DNA of 64,000 nucleotides, from the IMG/VR virus record IMGVR_UViG_3300017922_000003, positions 1 through 64,000 of that record; one strand, 5' to 3'. Below the pieces are notes generated by a model that was not told the origin of the DNA, ran no database searches, and was given only the letters and a program-made list of their open reading frames with translations. This DNA is from a virus. The translations under genes and the position numbers were made by a program. Below are positions 1-5,937 of the stretch, in pieces. Position 1 is the stretch's first letter; every line of letters begins with the position of its first letter.

Positions 1-372
1 CGTGTAATGTTCCTTTATATACAATATTTCGTCAATCGCTTCTTTTATCTCTGGCAGTTCATCATCCTTTACCAAGACGCAGGTAAGATTTCTAACCATG
101 TCATCCTGCATAACCATCTTGAATCCTTTCAAGTTATCGTTCTGCTCACATTCTTCAATATCGCCAGGATATGTAAAAAGTTCACTTATAATGCTGACAA
201 AGTTATTATAGAACAATTCTTTCGCTGCCTGATAGTCCAGATCATCAACTTTTAGCAACGAATCTTTTATCATATACTTACCATTGTCTTTCTTATAAAG
301 AACAATAGAATTTATTTTCACACCACCAAAAACACAACATTTCTCTCTTCTAACCTCAGAAATTTTTTCCAT
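1..372 (-). CDS. Hypothetical protein, 3' end cut by window edge
   Basis: An open frame starts at ATG 372 behind a strong AGGAGGT site and runs off the left edge with no stop, giving the first 124 residues. The product is acidic and soluble, with no recognised domain. Residues around LYKKDNGKYMI and the following acidic stretch resemble the corresponding part of the next genes to the right (WK..EG.YI, then an acidic K/E-rich helix), so it may be a fourth, more distant member of that tandem family. It is the last gene of a leftward run in which every gene has its own ribosome binding site. Function unknown. Confidence 0.75.
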   Translation of the reverse strand, partial: MEKISEVRREKCCVFGGVKINSIVLYKKDNGKYMIKDSLLKVDDLDYQAAKELFYNNFVSIISELFTYPGDIEECEQNDNLKGFKMVMQDDMVRNLTCVLVKDDELPEIKEAIDEILYIKEHYT

Positions 373-451
373 ACCAATACCTCCTATAATTTTATTAATG
401 TTGGTTTCTTGCTCGTGTTGATTTTTACGGCAAATTTATTACCAACACTTA

Positions 452-811
452 TTACTGAGTTTTCTTCAAAATCATCAGGTTTTTTATCACTTTGCATATT
501 GTATAGACAGATTCAAATAAATCTTCGTCAAATTCCCTGCTGATTTCTAATAACCAATCGTATCCTTTATCCATAATAGAAATATGTTTATCGTTAAATT
601 CAAATTCACTAAAATCGTTATATGGGTCTTCAAGGAGCTTAACAACTTCTTCGATCTCTAGTCGTTTAGTTTCATCATAGTCATGGACTGGGTGAAGAGA
701 AGCGTGTATAGGGCTTTCAGAAGCTGCTACTCCTATATATAACCCTTCGTCTATTTTCCAAAATCCTTTATGTCCGTAACTCGGATCTGTTATGCTTATC
801 AAATGTCTCAT
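452..811 (-). CDS. Hypothetical protein, tandem paralogue family member
   Basis: A 119-residue acidic protein. I chose ATG 811 because the AGGAGGT site (818-824) lies 6 nt from it and directly abuts the alternative GTG at 817. It is clearly related to the neighbour at 823-1254: both open with a short hydrophobic strand, then WK-x2-EG-x-YI, then a Pro-Val/Ile-x-x-Tyr acidic helix, and both carry R-x-FDEDL with a Tyr and Cys shortly after. No enzyme motif, signal peptide or membrane segment is visible. It probably arose by local duplication. Function unknown. Confidence 0.8.
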   Translation of the reverse strand: MRHLISITDPSYGHKGFWKIDEGLYIGVAASESPIHASLHPVHDYDETKRLEIEEVVKLLEDPYNDFSEFEFNDKHISIMDKGYDWLLEISREFDEDLFESVYTICKVIKNLMILKKTQ

Positions 812-822
812 TTTCACACCTC

Positions 823-1254
823 CTATAACACCACAAATTTTGGTTCTCTTTTATCATCAATTTCCACAGACCATCTGTTATTAACAACAATGGCTGTGTT
901 GCTCTCATATTTTTCTGGATGTAGCTTTGCGTCACACAAGATATACGCACACTTGTATAGATCCTCGTCAAATCTTCTGGTTATATTAATGAACGAATTA
1001 TCGTAATGGGAAGTACTGCTGAATTCTACGGACGACTCGTGAATATCGTATCGATCGTATTCTTCTAACATGTCTTGCAAATTTAATTCAAGTGATTCAA
1101 TATACTGTTTCTTTTCTTCCTCATAATTGTCTATTGGAACAAGCACAGCTTCAGCGGGATAATAAGCATGTGCTTCTATATACTTTCCTTCCTTTGTTTT
1201 CCACACTGACATATGCTCATTGTCAACATTTGTCATGCTTAATAAGCACTCCAT
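823..1254 (-). CDS. Hypothetical protein, tandem paralogue family member
   Basis: A 143-residue protein. The start is placed at ATG 1254, 6 nt from a GAGGAGGT site (1261-1268). An in-frame TTG at 1260 abuts that site and is unlikely. It shares with 452-811 the WK-x2-EG-x-YI segment, the acidic Tyr/Glu/Lys helix and the RRFDEDL segment, so the two are paralogues. The C-terminal 30 residues (basic, then PKFVVL) are unique to this copy. Soluble, with no known domain. Only 11 nt separate its stop from the next start, consistent with cotranscription. Confidence 0.8.
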   Translation of the reverse strand: MECLLSMTNVDNEHMSVWKTKEGKYIEAHAYYPAEAVLVPIDNYEEEKKQYIESLELNLQDMLEEYDRYDIHESSVEFSSTSHYDNSFINITRRFDEDLYKCAYILCDAKLHPEKYESNTAIVVNNRWSVEIDDKREPKFVVL

Positions 1255-1256
1255 AC

Positions 1257-1718
1257 TCAAACCTCCTCAAATGAGAATGCATTATTTTGATACACCATGC
1301 ACAATTTTTCATCTATCTTGTACACGGCTTTTTCTGTTCTATCAAAGTACGGATCCATATATTTGCTCATTGTACTTGTTATTTTATCTAGCTTGCTGAA
1401 TATCTCTTCATAATAACTATCTACGACAATCCAGTAGCTGTCATCAAGATACAATCCAGACTTATCATATGAAGATATTACTGATACACGTGACAGATCC
1501 CATTTTCTGCTGGTAAGAGTCAAGACCATATTCTTTTTTATGTGTTCAACATCATCGCCCATATACCACTCATAAGCAACAACTTTTGTGTGGTTTTTGG
1601 CCGAATCGACAGGATTAGGTCCGGCACTTATAATCCTGCCATCCATAGTCTCATAAAAATTCAGGAACTTATCCTTCTTGTTGCAAATTGACGCTATAAG
1701 TTCCAATTTCTCAGGCAT
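1257..1718 (-). CDS. Hypothetical protein, probable distant member of the tandem family
   Basis: A 153-residue protein starting at ATG 1718 behind a GGAGAG site. The layout is similar to the two genes to its left: an N-terminal strand, then YETMDGRII in the place of WK-x2-EG-x-YI, and a central SYWIVVDSYYEEIF segment in the place of the LEISREFDEDL region. Similarity is weak, so family membership is an inference. Its stop overlaps the region carrying the ribosome binding site of the next gene, which suggests translational coupling. No known domain. Confidence 0.75.
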   Translation of the reverse strand: MPEKLELIASICNKKDKFLNFYETMDGRIISAGPNPVDSAKNHTKVVAYEWYMGDDVEHIKKNMVLTLTSRKWDLSRVSVISSYDKSGLYLDDSYWIVVDSYYEEIFSKLDKITSTMSKYMDPYFDRTEKAVYKIDEKLCMVYQNNAFSFEEV

Positions 1719-2210
1719 TTAATCACTCTCCTCTACATACATTATTCCGTTTCGATTAGCAAATCTATATTTAGACGTTATATCAACTTCTTCTTTATCC
1801 TTTAATATTTTCATCGCTTTCTTTCTAAGTTGTTTTCTCACATCTCGATGCAAGTACAGGTAGATAGTCCTGCCGTCTTCACCACCAGCGAATGGAAATA
1901 CTTTGATGTACCTCAAATCTTTCTTTTTCACCAAGAGTCCAAGAGCGTTGTTGAGCTTTCTAACAGTCTTTATTGAAACTCCTTCCTCTCTCCATTCAAA
2001 TTTCAACGCTTTATCTCTAATGGCATATTTCAACAACTCGTTCACAAATTTATCGATTGCTTTCTGACCAAAGGCGATATACTTTATCTCAACTTCTGGT
2101 GTATCGCCAACGGCCTCAACCAGTTTTACCTCTCCATCAACTTCAACGAGGCATTTAAATCTAGTCATTAGCCAGTTTAGATAGTACGGAGCAAAAGCAA
2201 GTATCTTCAC
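1719..2210 (-). CDS. Hypothetical basic protein
   Basis: A 163-residue protein. I chose GTG 2210, 8 nt after an AAAGGAG site; the upstream GTG at 2219 would overlap that site. The product is Lys/Arg-rich with several predicted strands and a basic C-terminal helix (RKQLRKKAMKILKDKEE). A nucleic-acid or protein-binding role is possible but unsupported by any recognised motif. It abuts the 1718 gene with no gap and is the first gene of the leftward cluster that follows the 600-nt non-coding tract 2211-2818. Confidence 0.7.
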   Translation of the reverse strand: MKILAFAPYYLNWLMTRFKCLVEVDGEVKLVEAVGDTPEVEIKYIAFGQKAIDKFVNELLKYAIRDKALKFEWREEGVSIKTVRKLNNALGLLVKKKDLRYIKVFPFAGGEDGRTIYLYLHRDVRKQLRKKAMKILKDKEEVDITSKYRFANRNGIMYVEESD

Positions 2211-2818
2211 ATAAACCACTCCTTTAAAAGTAGAATATCCTGCATTTGCATTACATTTTCCAAAATAAAATGTCCTTCATATGAGTAACAAATACTTTAC
2301 AGAGGCCAGCGATACTCACTAACCCCTACACCACACAATACACACCCTTATTACATAACATACTAGTCTTAAGTACTACGCATACTACATAACACTAGCT
2401 TGCATAAATACACACGTAATGCCACTTAAACCCTCATCACAACCACTGTATAAACACTTTGGAGGATTGAAGTTTTGGCCGAAATGTGCTGATCTCTTCA
2501 TGTGCTGGGTGGAAAATTTACAAGAATGTGTACGAATATACGTAAATAAGGGGAAGAATACTATTCACTCTCGCTATTCGGCTCACAGACAGGCACACAA
2601 CGCCCTGAGTATAGCCTCATAGATCCCCCAACGCACCGGATATACAGCAAAACAGCCTAACTTCAGCACTAATATTCAGTCGTTCGACCTAATTCAAGGG
2701 CAATAGGCTCCACGGAGCCATGCGGGTTTGAGGTCTATTGACGCCAAATTTCCTACACAGTGGGGCGACAGAGTACGCCCATAAATATTTGGTCATTTGA
2801 CTGAATTTATACAAGCAA
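2211..2818. other. Non-coding tract with repeated intergenic motifs
   Basis: No credible gene on either strand: frames of up to 67 codons lack ribosome binding sites. It holds one copy of the leftward element TTCATRAGCTGGGTGG (variant, 2497-2512, preceded by GATCTC), a CCAGCGA box near 2307 and a CCCCCAACGC box near 2628. The same three boxes recur in the tracts at 3981-4580 and 5565-5937. The middle (2330-2440) is low-complexity TAC/ACA-rich sequence. This is probably the regulatory leader of the 1719-2210 cluster. Confidence 0.5.
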
Positions 2819-3046
2819 TTATTTCCACCATTCGAACCCTCCGCCGGCGGACTCCATAATTTCGTTCTTCTCTTCCTGCGTGAGTTCTCTGACTCTATAG
2901 AAGCAACCACAACTAGAACACGTGTAGAATGCGGAGTTACCTCTTCGCCAGATCTTCTCGCCACATCTCGAGCAGACGAAATATCTGTCGTCAGTGTCGT
3001 AGGGCCAGTACTTTATCTCCATATCCTTGTTGTCAAGATCTTCCAT
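2819..3046 (-). CDS. Small zinc-ribbon protein
   Basis: A 75-residue protein with two CxxC knuckles (CSRC near residue 25 and CSSC near residue 43) separated by about 14 residues, the spacing of a minimal zinc ribbon. The flanks are acidic, and the C-terminal tail is Gly/Trp-rich. The start ATG 3046 follows an AGGAGG site. Zinc ribbons of this size in phages are often nucleic-acid-binding or host-factor-binding proteins; the particular partner cannot be told. It is flanked by non-coding tracts on both sides, so it is probably its own transcription unit. Confidence 0.8.
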   Translation of the reverse strand: MEDLDNKDMEIKYWPYDTDDRYFVCSRCGEKIWRRGNSAFYTCSSCGCFYRVRELTQEEKNEIMESAGGGFEWWK

Positions 3047-3385
3047 TTCCTTCGCCTCCTTTATATTATCTGTTTAGATAACATATTCACCCAAAATCCT
3101 AAGGGTAATTGTCAGAAGACACGATTTCCTAAGGGTAAATACCTTACCCCGGCTATAAAAACGCCTTAGAATCCATTCTCGCAAGGAAAGTTGTTAATGC
3201 GCTTAAATAGCCGTTTAGCACAATCGCCAAATCGCGCAAACCCGCATAACACCGTTGGCGTTAATGCGAGTGGGTAAGTTCAGCGCAAATTCAGCGATTT
3301 CATGTCATTTTCGCTATTCAAGATCTGATCTTGTTTATATTATATCATAAGCTGGGATAAAACAGCCCGGGTTATTCACCCGGAA
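3047..3385. other. Non-coding tract with direct repeats and hairpins
   Basis: No gene seen. It contains two direct repeats CCTAAGGGTAA (3098-3108 and 3128-3138, 30 nt apart). The second forms a 6-bp hairpin with the following TTACCC. A degenerate copy of the iteron-like GTTGTTAATGCGCTTAA lies at 3188-3204. A TCATAAGCTGGG element is at 3345-3356 and is followed on the plus side by the hairpin CCGGGT-TATTC-ACCCGG. On the minus strand TATAAT follows that element. Confidence 0.5.
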
Positions 3386-3760
3386 CTACTTCTCTCTCGC
3401 AAATCTTTCTTTAGCAGAAATTGTATTCAGAGTACCGTCGTTCTCAATGAGGCGTTTAAGCCAATCGGTATTTGAGTCGTTGTCCCAAATTGTTTCCGGT
3501 ACCCTATTATATTCTTCCCCGTCTTTGTAGAATATAATTTCGTAAACGTTAACGTCGTCCTGGTCGTGGCGAGTTGTTCCCTCGTCCACGAAGTACTCAT
3601 CACAACCAGCGAACAGCATCGCATCCAGCTCACATTCTGCTGCGAGCTTAGCGATGTTTGTGTCTTCTGAGATCTCGCTATGACCATAGTCGCCTACAGC
3701 CAGATCCCAAGCCTTCCATGTTGTTGCTAGTCTTAACTTATCACATTCTATTAACATCAT
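3386..3760 (-). CDS. Hypothetical acidic protein
   Basis: A 124-residue acidic protein starting at ATG 3760 (ATGATG) behind a GGAGG site. Longer frames extending upstream overlap the next gene and have no binding site. Its sequence is Asp/Glu-rich (YEIIFYKDGEEYNRVPETIW) with Trp-containing strands and no recognised motif. It follows the 72-residue gene by 1 nt, so the pair is an operon. Possibly a small modulator of a host protein, but nothing in the sequence proves this. Confidence 0.7.
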   Translation of the reverse strand: MMLIECDKLRLATTWKAWDLAVGDYGHSEISEDTNIAKLAAECELDAMLFAGCDEYFVDEGTTRHDQDDVNVYEIIFYKDGEEYNRVPETIWDNDSNTDWLKRLIENDGTLNTISAKERFAREK

Positions 3761-3761
3761 A

Positions 3762-3980
3762 TTACTCCACCTCCACAAGTTTTGTTGTGTAGCTAACGTG
3801 GAACTCGTCATACATGAGTTCTTCGCCGTTGAATGTAACATGCACGGCGTTTTGATTTGCAAGCACTTTTTCGTGCTCGCCAGCGATATATTCAATTGCT
3901 TCATTTTTGCTATCAAATATTTCTTCTTCGAATGTTTCTACGTCATTGTCATCTACTATATATGTTTCCACTTTCCACAT
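3762..3980 (-). CDS. Hypothetical small acidic protein
   Basis: A 72-residue, strongly acidic protein. The start ATG 3980 has a TGGAGG site 6-8 nt upstream; the longer frame to 4013 has none. The pattern (short strand, acidic loop, helix EAIEYIAGEHEKV, two strands) looks like a small alpha/beta domain. It is first of a two-gene leftward operon, about 54 nt downstream of the conserved element at 4034-4049, which is the best placed copy for that element to act as a control site. Function unknown. Confidence 0.7.
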   Translation of the reverse strand: MWKVETYIVDDNDVETFEEEIFDSKNEAIEYIAGEHEKVLANQNAVHVTFNGEELMYDEFHVSYTTKLVEVE

Positions 3981-4234
3981 GACAACCTCCACATATTTTA
4001 CCCACTCAGCCACTTGCTGAAGTGGGAGATCTTTTCATAAGCTGGGTGGTACATAGGTAAGTATATAAGATACTGCCGATAAGTATTTTACATATTTACT
4101 CACGCACCACCTATACTCTTACACTTTCACAACCAGCGACTATTACCCCACCACCCCCGTACTAACACTCTTAACTGTCTTGAGACATAAGAGCTATCGT
4201 ACATCCCCCAACGCCTTTTTCTCGCAGACTTTTG

Positions 4235-4403
4235 CAAGGTCGTTAACGCGGGCTTTTTCAAAGTCGTTACCCTTTGGGCAACGGCTGGAATTCAAAGTCG
4301 TTACCTACGTCTCGACCTGAGATTCAAGGTCGTTAACGCGTTGCGTCTCGACTCGAAATTCAAAGTCGTTACCTACGGCTCGACTTGTTTTTCAAGGTCG
4401 TTA
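4235..4403 (+). repeat. Six iteron-like direct repeats, CAARGTCGTTA
   Basis: Copies begin at 4235, 4259, 4293, 4325, 4361 and 4393 (spacing 24, 34, 32, 36, 32). Two forms occur: CAAGGTCGTTAACGCG-like (4235, 4325, 4393) and CAAAGTCGTTACC-like (4259, 4293, 4361). The spacers repeat a CTCGAC core. Two inverted copies lie at 10114-10124 and 10146-10156, 32 nt apart, just downstream of the first late promoter. Regularly spaced direct repeats of this size are typical of replication iterons or operator arrays; which applies is not decidable here. Confidence 0.7.
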
Positions 4404-4417
4404 ATGCGCTTAACTTT

Positions 4418-4460
4418 AAAAAAATCCCCCTCGCCAGCGCCGATAGGCGTGGTGAGAGGG
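4418..4460 (-). terminator. Leftward intrinsic terminator
   Basis: On the minus strand a GC-rich hairpin (CCCTC.CC.GCGCC against GGCG.GG.GAGGG; an outer AGGGGG/CCCCCT stem is also possible) is followed by a run of seven T (plus 4418-4424). It lies about 120 nt after the stop of the 4581-4865 gene and would end that operon. Confidence 0.7.
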
Positions 4461-4580
4461 CAAAAGGGGGTGAAAAGTTGGTAACTCAGGGTTGCTTCGG
4501 GAACCAAGTCACGTTGAGTAACTTGATTCTCGGAGTAACCCTCCCCAGGGACAGGTGGGTCCCCGGGGAGATGATGGATA

Positions 4581-4865
4581 TTATTTAGATTCGAAGCGAA
4601 CGAGGGAAATAAATTTCAGAATATTTCCCTCTCGATTAGTTTGAGTTTTACCATCGACGAGAGGTATAGAGATTTGCCACCCCTCGACGAAAGTCTTAGC
4701 AGACCTTATCGGGAGCCAGCTCTGTTCGTACACGCAGTTAACAGTTTCGCCAGATGGCGTCTTTAGCACGCCACCACGCCTATATGGTTTAACAGTTTGT
4801 GGTGAGCGCTTATATTCCAAAATCTCTGGATCTACTTTAACAATTCTTTTCTGATTCAAACTCAT
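4581..4865 (-). CDS. Hypothetical basic protein
   Basis: A 94-residue basic protein with no recognised domain. The start ATG 4865 follows an AAAGGAGGA site and lies inside the 3' end of the 4837-5112 gene, so the two are translationally coupled. It has a strand-rich C-terminal half and a Tyr/Arg/Gly-rich middle (PYRRGGVLKTPSGE). Its coding DNA starts with a 10-bp perfect inverted repeat near its 3' end (GAGGGAAATA/TATTTCCCTC, about 4603-4631), one of many hairpins in this part of the window. Confidence 0.65.
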   Translation of the reverse strand: MSLNQKRIVKVDPEILEYKRSPQTVKPYRRGGVLKTPSGETVNCVYEQSWLPIRSAKTFVEGWQISIPLVDGKTQTNREGNILKFISLVRFESK

Positions 4866-5112
4866 TCAAATCATCCTCCTTTAAATTTTTACCAACCTCT
4901 GGCTCGGTCGGCTTGATTTTGCTCACAAAACGTTTCCATTTACCAATGAGTGCTTCCTTAACGCTCCAAAGAACGAGCGCAAGAAGAGCACCTAAGAAAC
5001 CAAAGAATATTTCTCGCACAACAACACCCCTTCCGGAAAAGATTTCTACACTGGCAACAACGGATGGTAGTGCCAACATAGACAAAGTGAAAATAAGGAT
5101 TAGTTTTCGCAA
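4837..5112 (-). CDS. Small membrane protein with N-terminal signal-like segment
   Basis: About 91 residues from TTG 5112, placed 9 nt from an AAAGG site; GTG 5121 in the same frame is the alternative. Residues 2-20 (RKLILIFTLSMLALPSVVAS) look like a signal peptide or signal anchor. A second hydrophobic segment (FFGFLGALLALVLWS) lies near residues 35-50, then a basic stretch and an acidic tail. Two membrane segments and a charged C terminus fit a holin or other small phage membrane protein, but no lytic enzyme is nearby, so the role is open. Confidence 0.6.
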   Translation of the reverse strand: MRKLILIFTLSMLALPSVVASVEIFSGRGVVVREIFFGFLGALLALVLWSVKEALIGKWKRFVSKIKPTEPEVGKNLKEDDLNEFESEKNC

Positions 5113-5126
5113 AGTGCACACCCTTT

Positions 5127-5162
5127 CAAAAAGATTTCCCTGCCGGTGGGGAACCGACAGGG
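5127..5162 (-). terminator. Leftward intrinsic terminator
   Basis: On the minus strand CCCTG-x-CGGT pairs with ACCG-x-CAGGG around a 4-6 nt loop and is followed by AAATCTTTTT. It separates the 5232-5564 gene from the membrane-protein operon to its left. Confidence 0.7.
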
Positions 5163-5183
5163 ATATGGGGTAAAAGTGCATAG

Positions 5184-5198
5184 TTCATGAGCTGGGTG
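5184..5198 (-). promoter_or_regulatory. Copy of the leftward TTCATRAGCTGGGTG element
   Basis: TTCATGAGCTGGGTG on the plus strand, CACCCAGCTCATGAA in the transcribed direction. On the plus side it continues into a hairpin GGGTGT/ACACCC ending at about 5216. It lies 72 nt upstream of the start at 5112. Other copies: 2497 (variant), 3345, 4034, 5627 and 5746, all in the same orientation and all on the upstream side of leftward genes. Confidence 0.55.
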
Positions 5199-5231
5199 TA
5201 GCCGGATGACCACACCCAACTCTGATTGAGT

Positions 5232-5564
5232 TTATGCCTCTTGTAGACGGGTAACGGCAACGATTCTGCCGTTTTCCCGTACTGCTGACTTCCCGGTGTC
5301 GGGAGCCAGTACGTCCGTTCGACTGGTTTTAGATGCAACCAGCGACGAGGTTATATAGACAGTGCCATTTTCTGGTTCAGGGATACCCTCGATATCCCCG
5401 AACACTGTCTTCACGACGGGGATTTCAAACCCGTCAACGTTCATGCTTCCATTAGGCACCTGTTGCACTGAGGCTCGTGCGACGGTACCGGATGGTTTAA
5501 TCTCTAATTTTCCCCTATCGGTCTCAATGACCAGGGGGTGGGGTGTCAAATTCACTAACTTCAT
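5232..5564 (-). CDS. Conserved phage/bacterial hypothetical protein (NLTPH-type)
   Basis: A 110-residue protein starting at ATG 5564 behind a GGAGG site. It has the hallmarks of a widespread small family seen in phages and bacteria: an N-terminal VNLTPHPLVI strand, PSG-x-VAR, a central G-x-I-x-G-I-P-E-P turn, YITSSLVA, and R-x-DVLAPDTG followed by VR-x2-GRIVAVTRL. To my knowledge its function is undefined. The DNA is packed with nested inverted repeats (for example AACGGC/GCCGTT, GTACTG/CAGTAC, GACAGTG/CACTGTC and GACGGG/CCCGTC). Confidence 0.85.
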   Translation of the reverse strand: MKLVNLTPHPLVIETDRGKLEIKPSGTVARASVQQVPNGSMNVDGFEIPVVKTVFGDIEGIPEPENGTVYITSSLVASKTSRTDVLAPDTGKSAVRENGRIVAVTRLQEA

Positions 5565-5937
5565 AAGTAACCTCCATATATTTATCCCCCGCCGGACACA
5601 TTCCGGAGGGAGAAGATTTTTAATACTTCATGAGCTGGGTGCCTCGGAATAGCAACACAACCAGCGACAACCAAGCACATAAGAATGTACTTGAGTCGTT
5701 GATAGTATTGCTACCGAGACACGGCTCAATCCATACCAACTACAATTCATAAGCTAGGTGGTACATATGGTGATTCAGTTCGACTGCCGACCAAGGTAAC
5801 CACTCGGCTTTGTCCCCCAACGCGCACGTGCTACAATAGAAGGGGCAAGGGAAGGTGAGAAGGCCATGCTCATCAGACTCCCGAAGCCTTCTCTTGTGGG
5901 AGTGACGAGAGGGCCGAAGCCCCCTCGTTTCGCAGAG
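5565..5937. other. Structured non-coding tract between RNA polymerase and the NLTPH gene
   Basis: No gene seen. It holds two copies of the leftward element (5627-5641 and 5746-5761), a CACAACCAGCGAC box (5656-5668) that can pair with GCTGGGTG, a stem CTCGG..TAGCAA/TTGCTA.CCGAG spanning about 5643-5715, and a CCCCAACGC box near 5816. Nearest the polymerase stop are two stem-loops (GAGAAGGC/GCCTTCTC at 5857-5893, and CGAG..GGCC/GCCCCCTCG at 5906-5927). These may end the polymerase transcript or protect its 3' end; no long T run follows. Confidence 0.55.
5627..5641 (-). promoter_or_regulatory. Copy of the leftward TTCATRAGCTGGGTG element
   Basis: TTCATGAGCTGGGTG lies 63 nt upstream of the start at 5564. 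It forms the left arm of a stem GCTGG-GTG/CAC-aa-CCAGC with the CACAACCAGCGAC box at 5656-5668. In the leftward direction the element is followed by AGTATTAAAAAT, which is A+T-rich and could be part of a promoter. Confidence 0.55.

Larger units (their letters stand above)
3981..4580. other. Structured non-coding tract: large hairpin, boxes, iterons, terminator
   Basis: No gene seen. From left to right: the element TTCATAAGCTGGGTGG (4034-4049); an outer stem GGTGGT/ACCACC enclosing an 18-bp near-perfect stem starting GTAAGTATATAAGATACT (about 4046-4111); a CACAACCAGCGAC box (4128-4140) able to pair with GCTGGGTG; a CCCCCAACGC box (about 4205); six copies of CAARGTCGTTA (4235-4403); and a leftward terminator (4418-4460). 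The tract separates two leftward operons and could host both an early promoter region and a replication origin. Confidence 0.55.

Noticed and set aside
2419-2622. Plus-strand 67-codon frame in the first intergenic tract
   Set aside because: No usable binding site at its ATG, opposite to all neighbours, and it overlaps repeated regulatory motifs.
4235-4403. CRISPR-like array
   Set aside because: Repeats are only 11-16 nt with related, not unique, spacers and no cas genes nearby; an iteron reading fits better.
4837-5112. Firm call as holin
   Set aside because: Two hydrophobic segments and a charged tail are compatible, but no endolysin or other lysis gene is in the leftward region.
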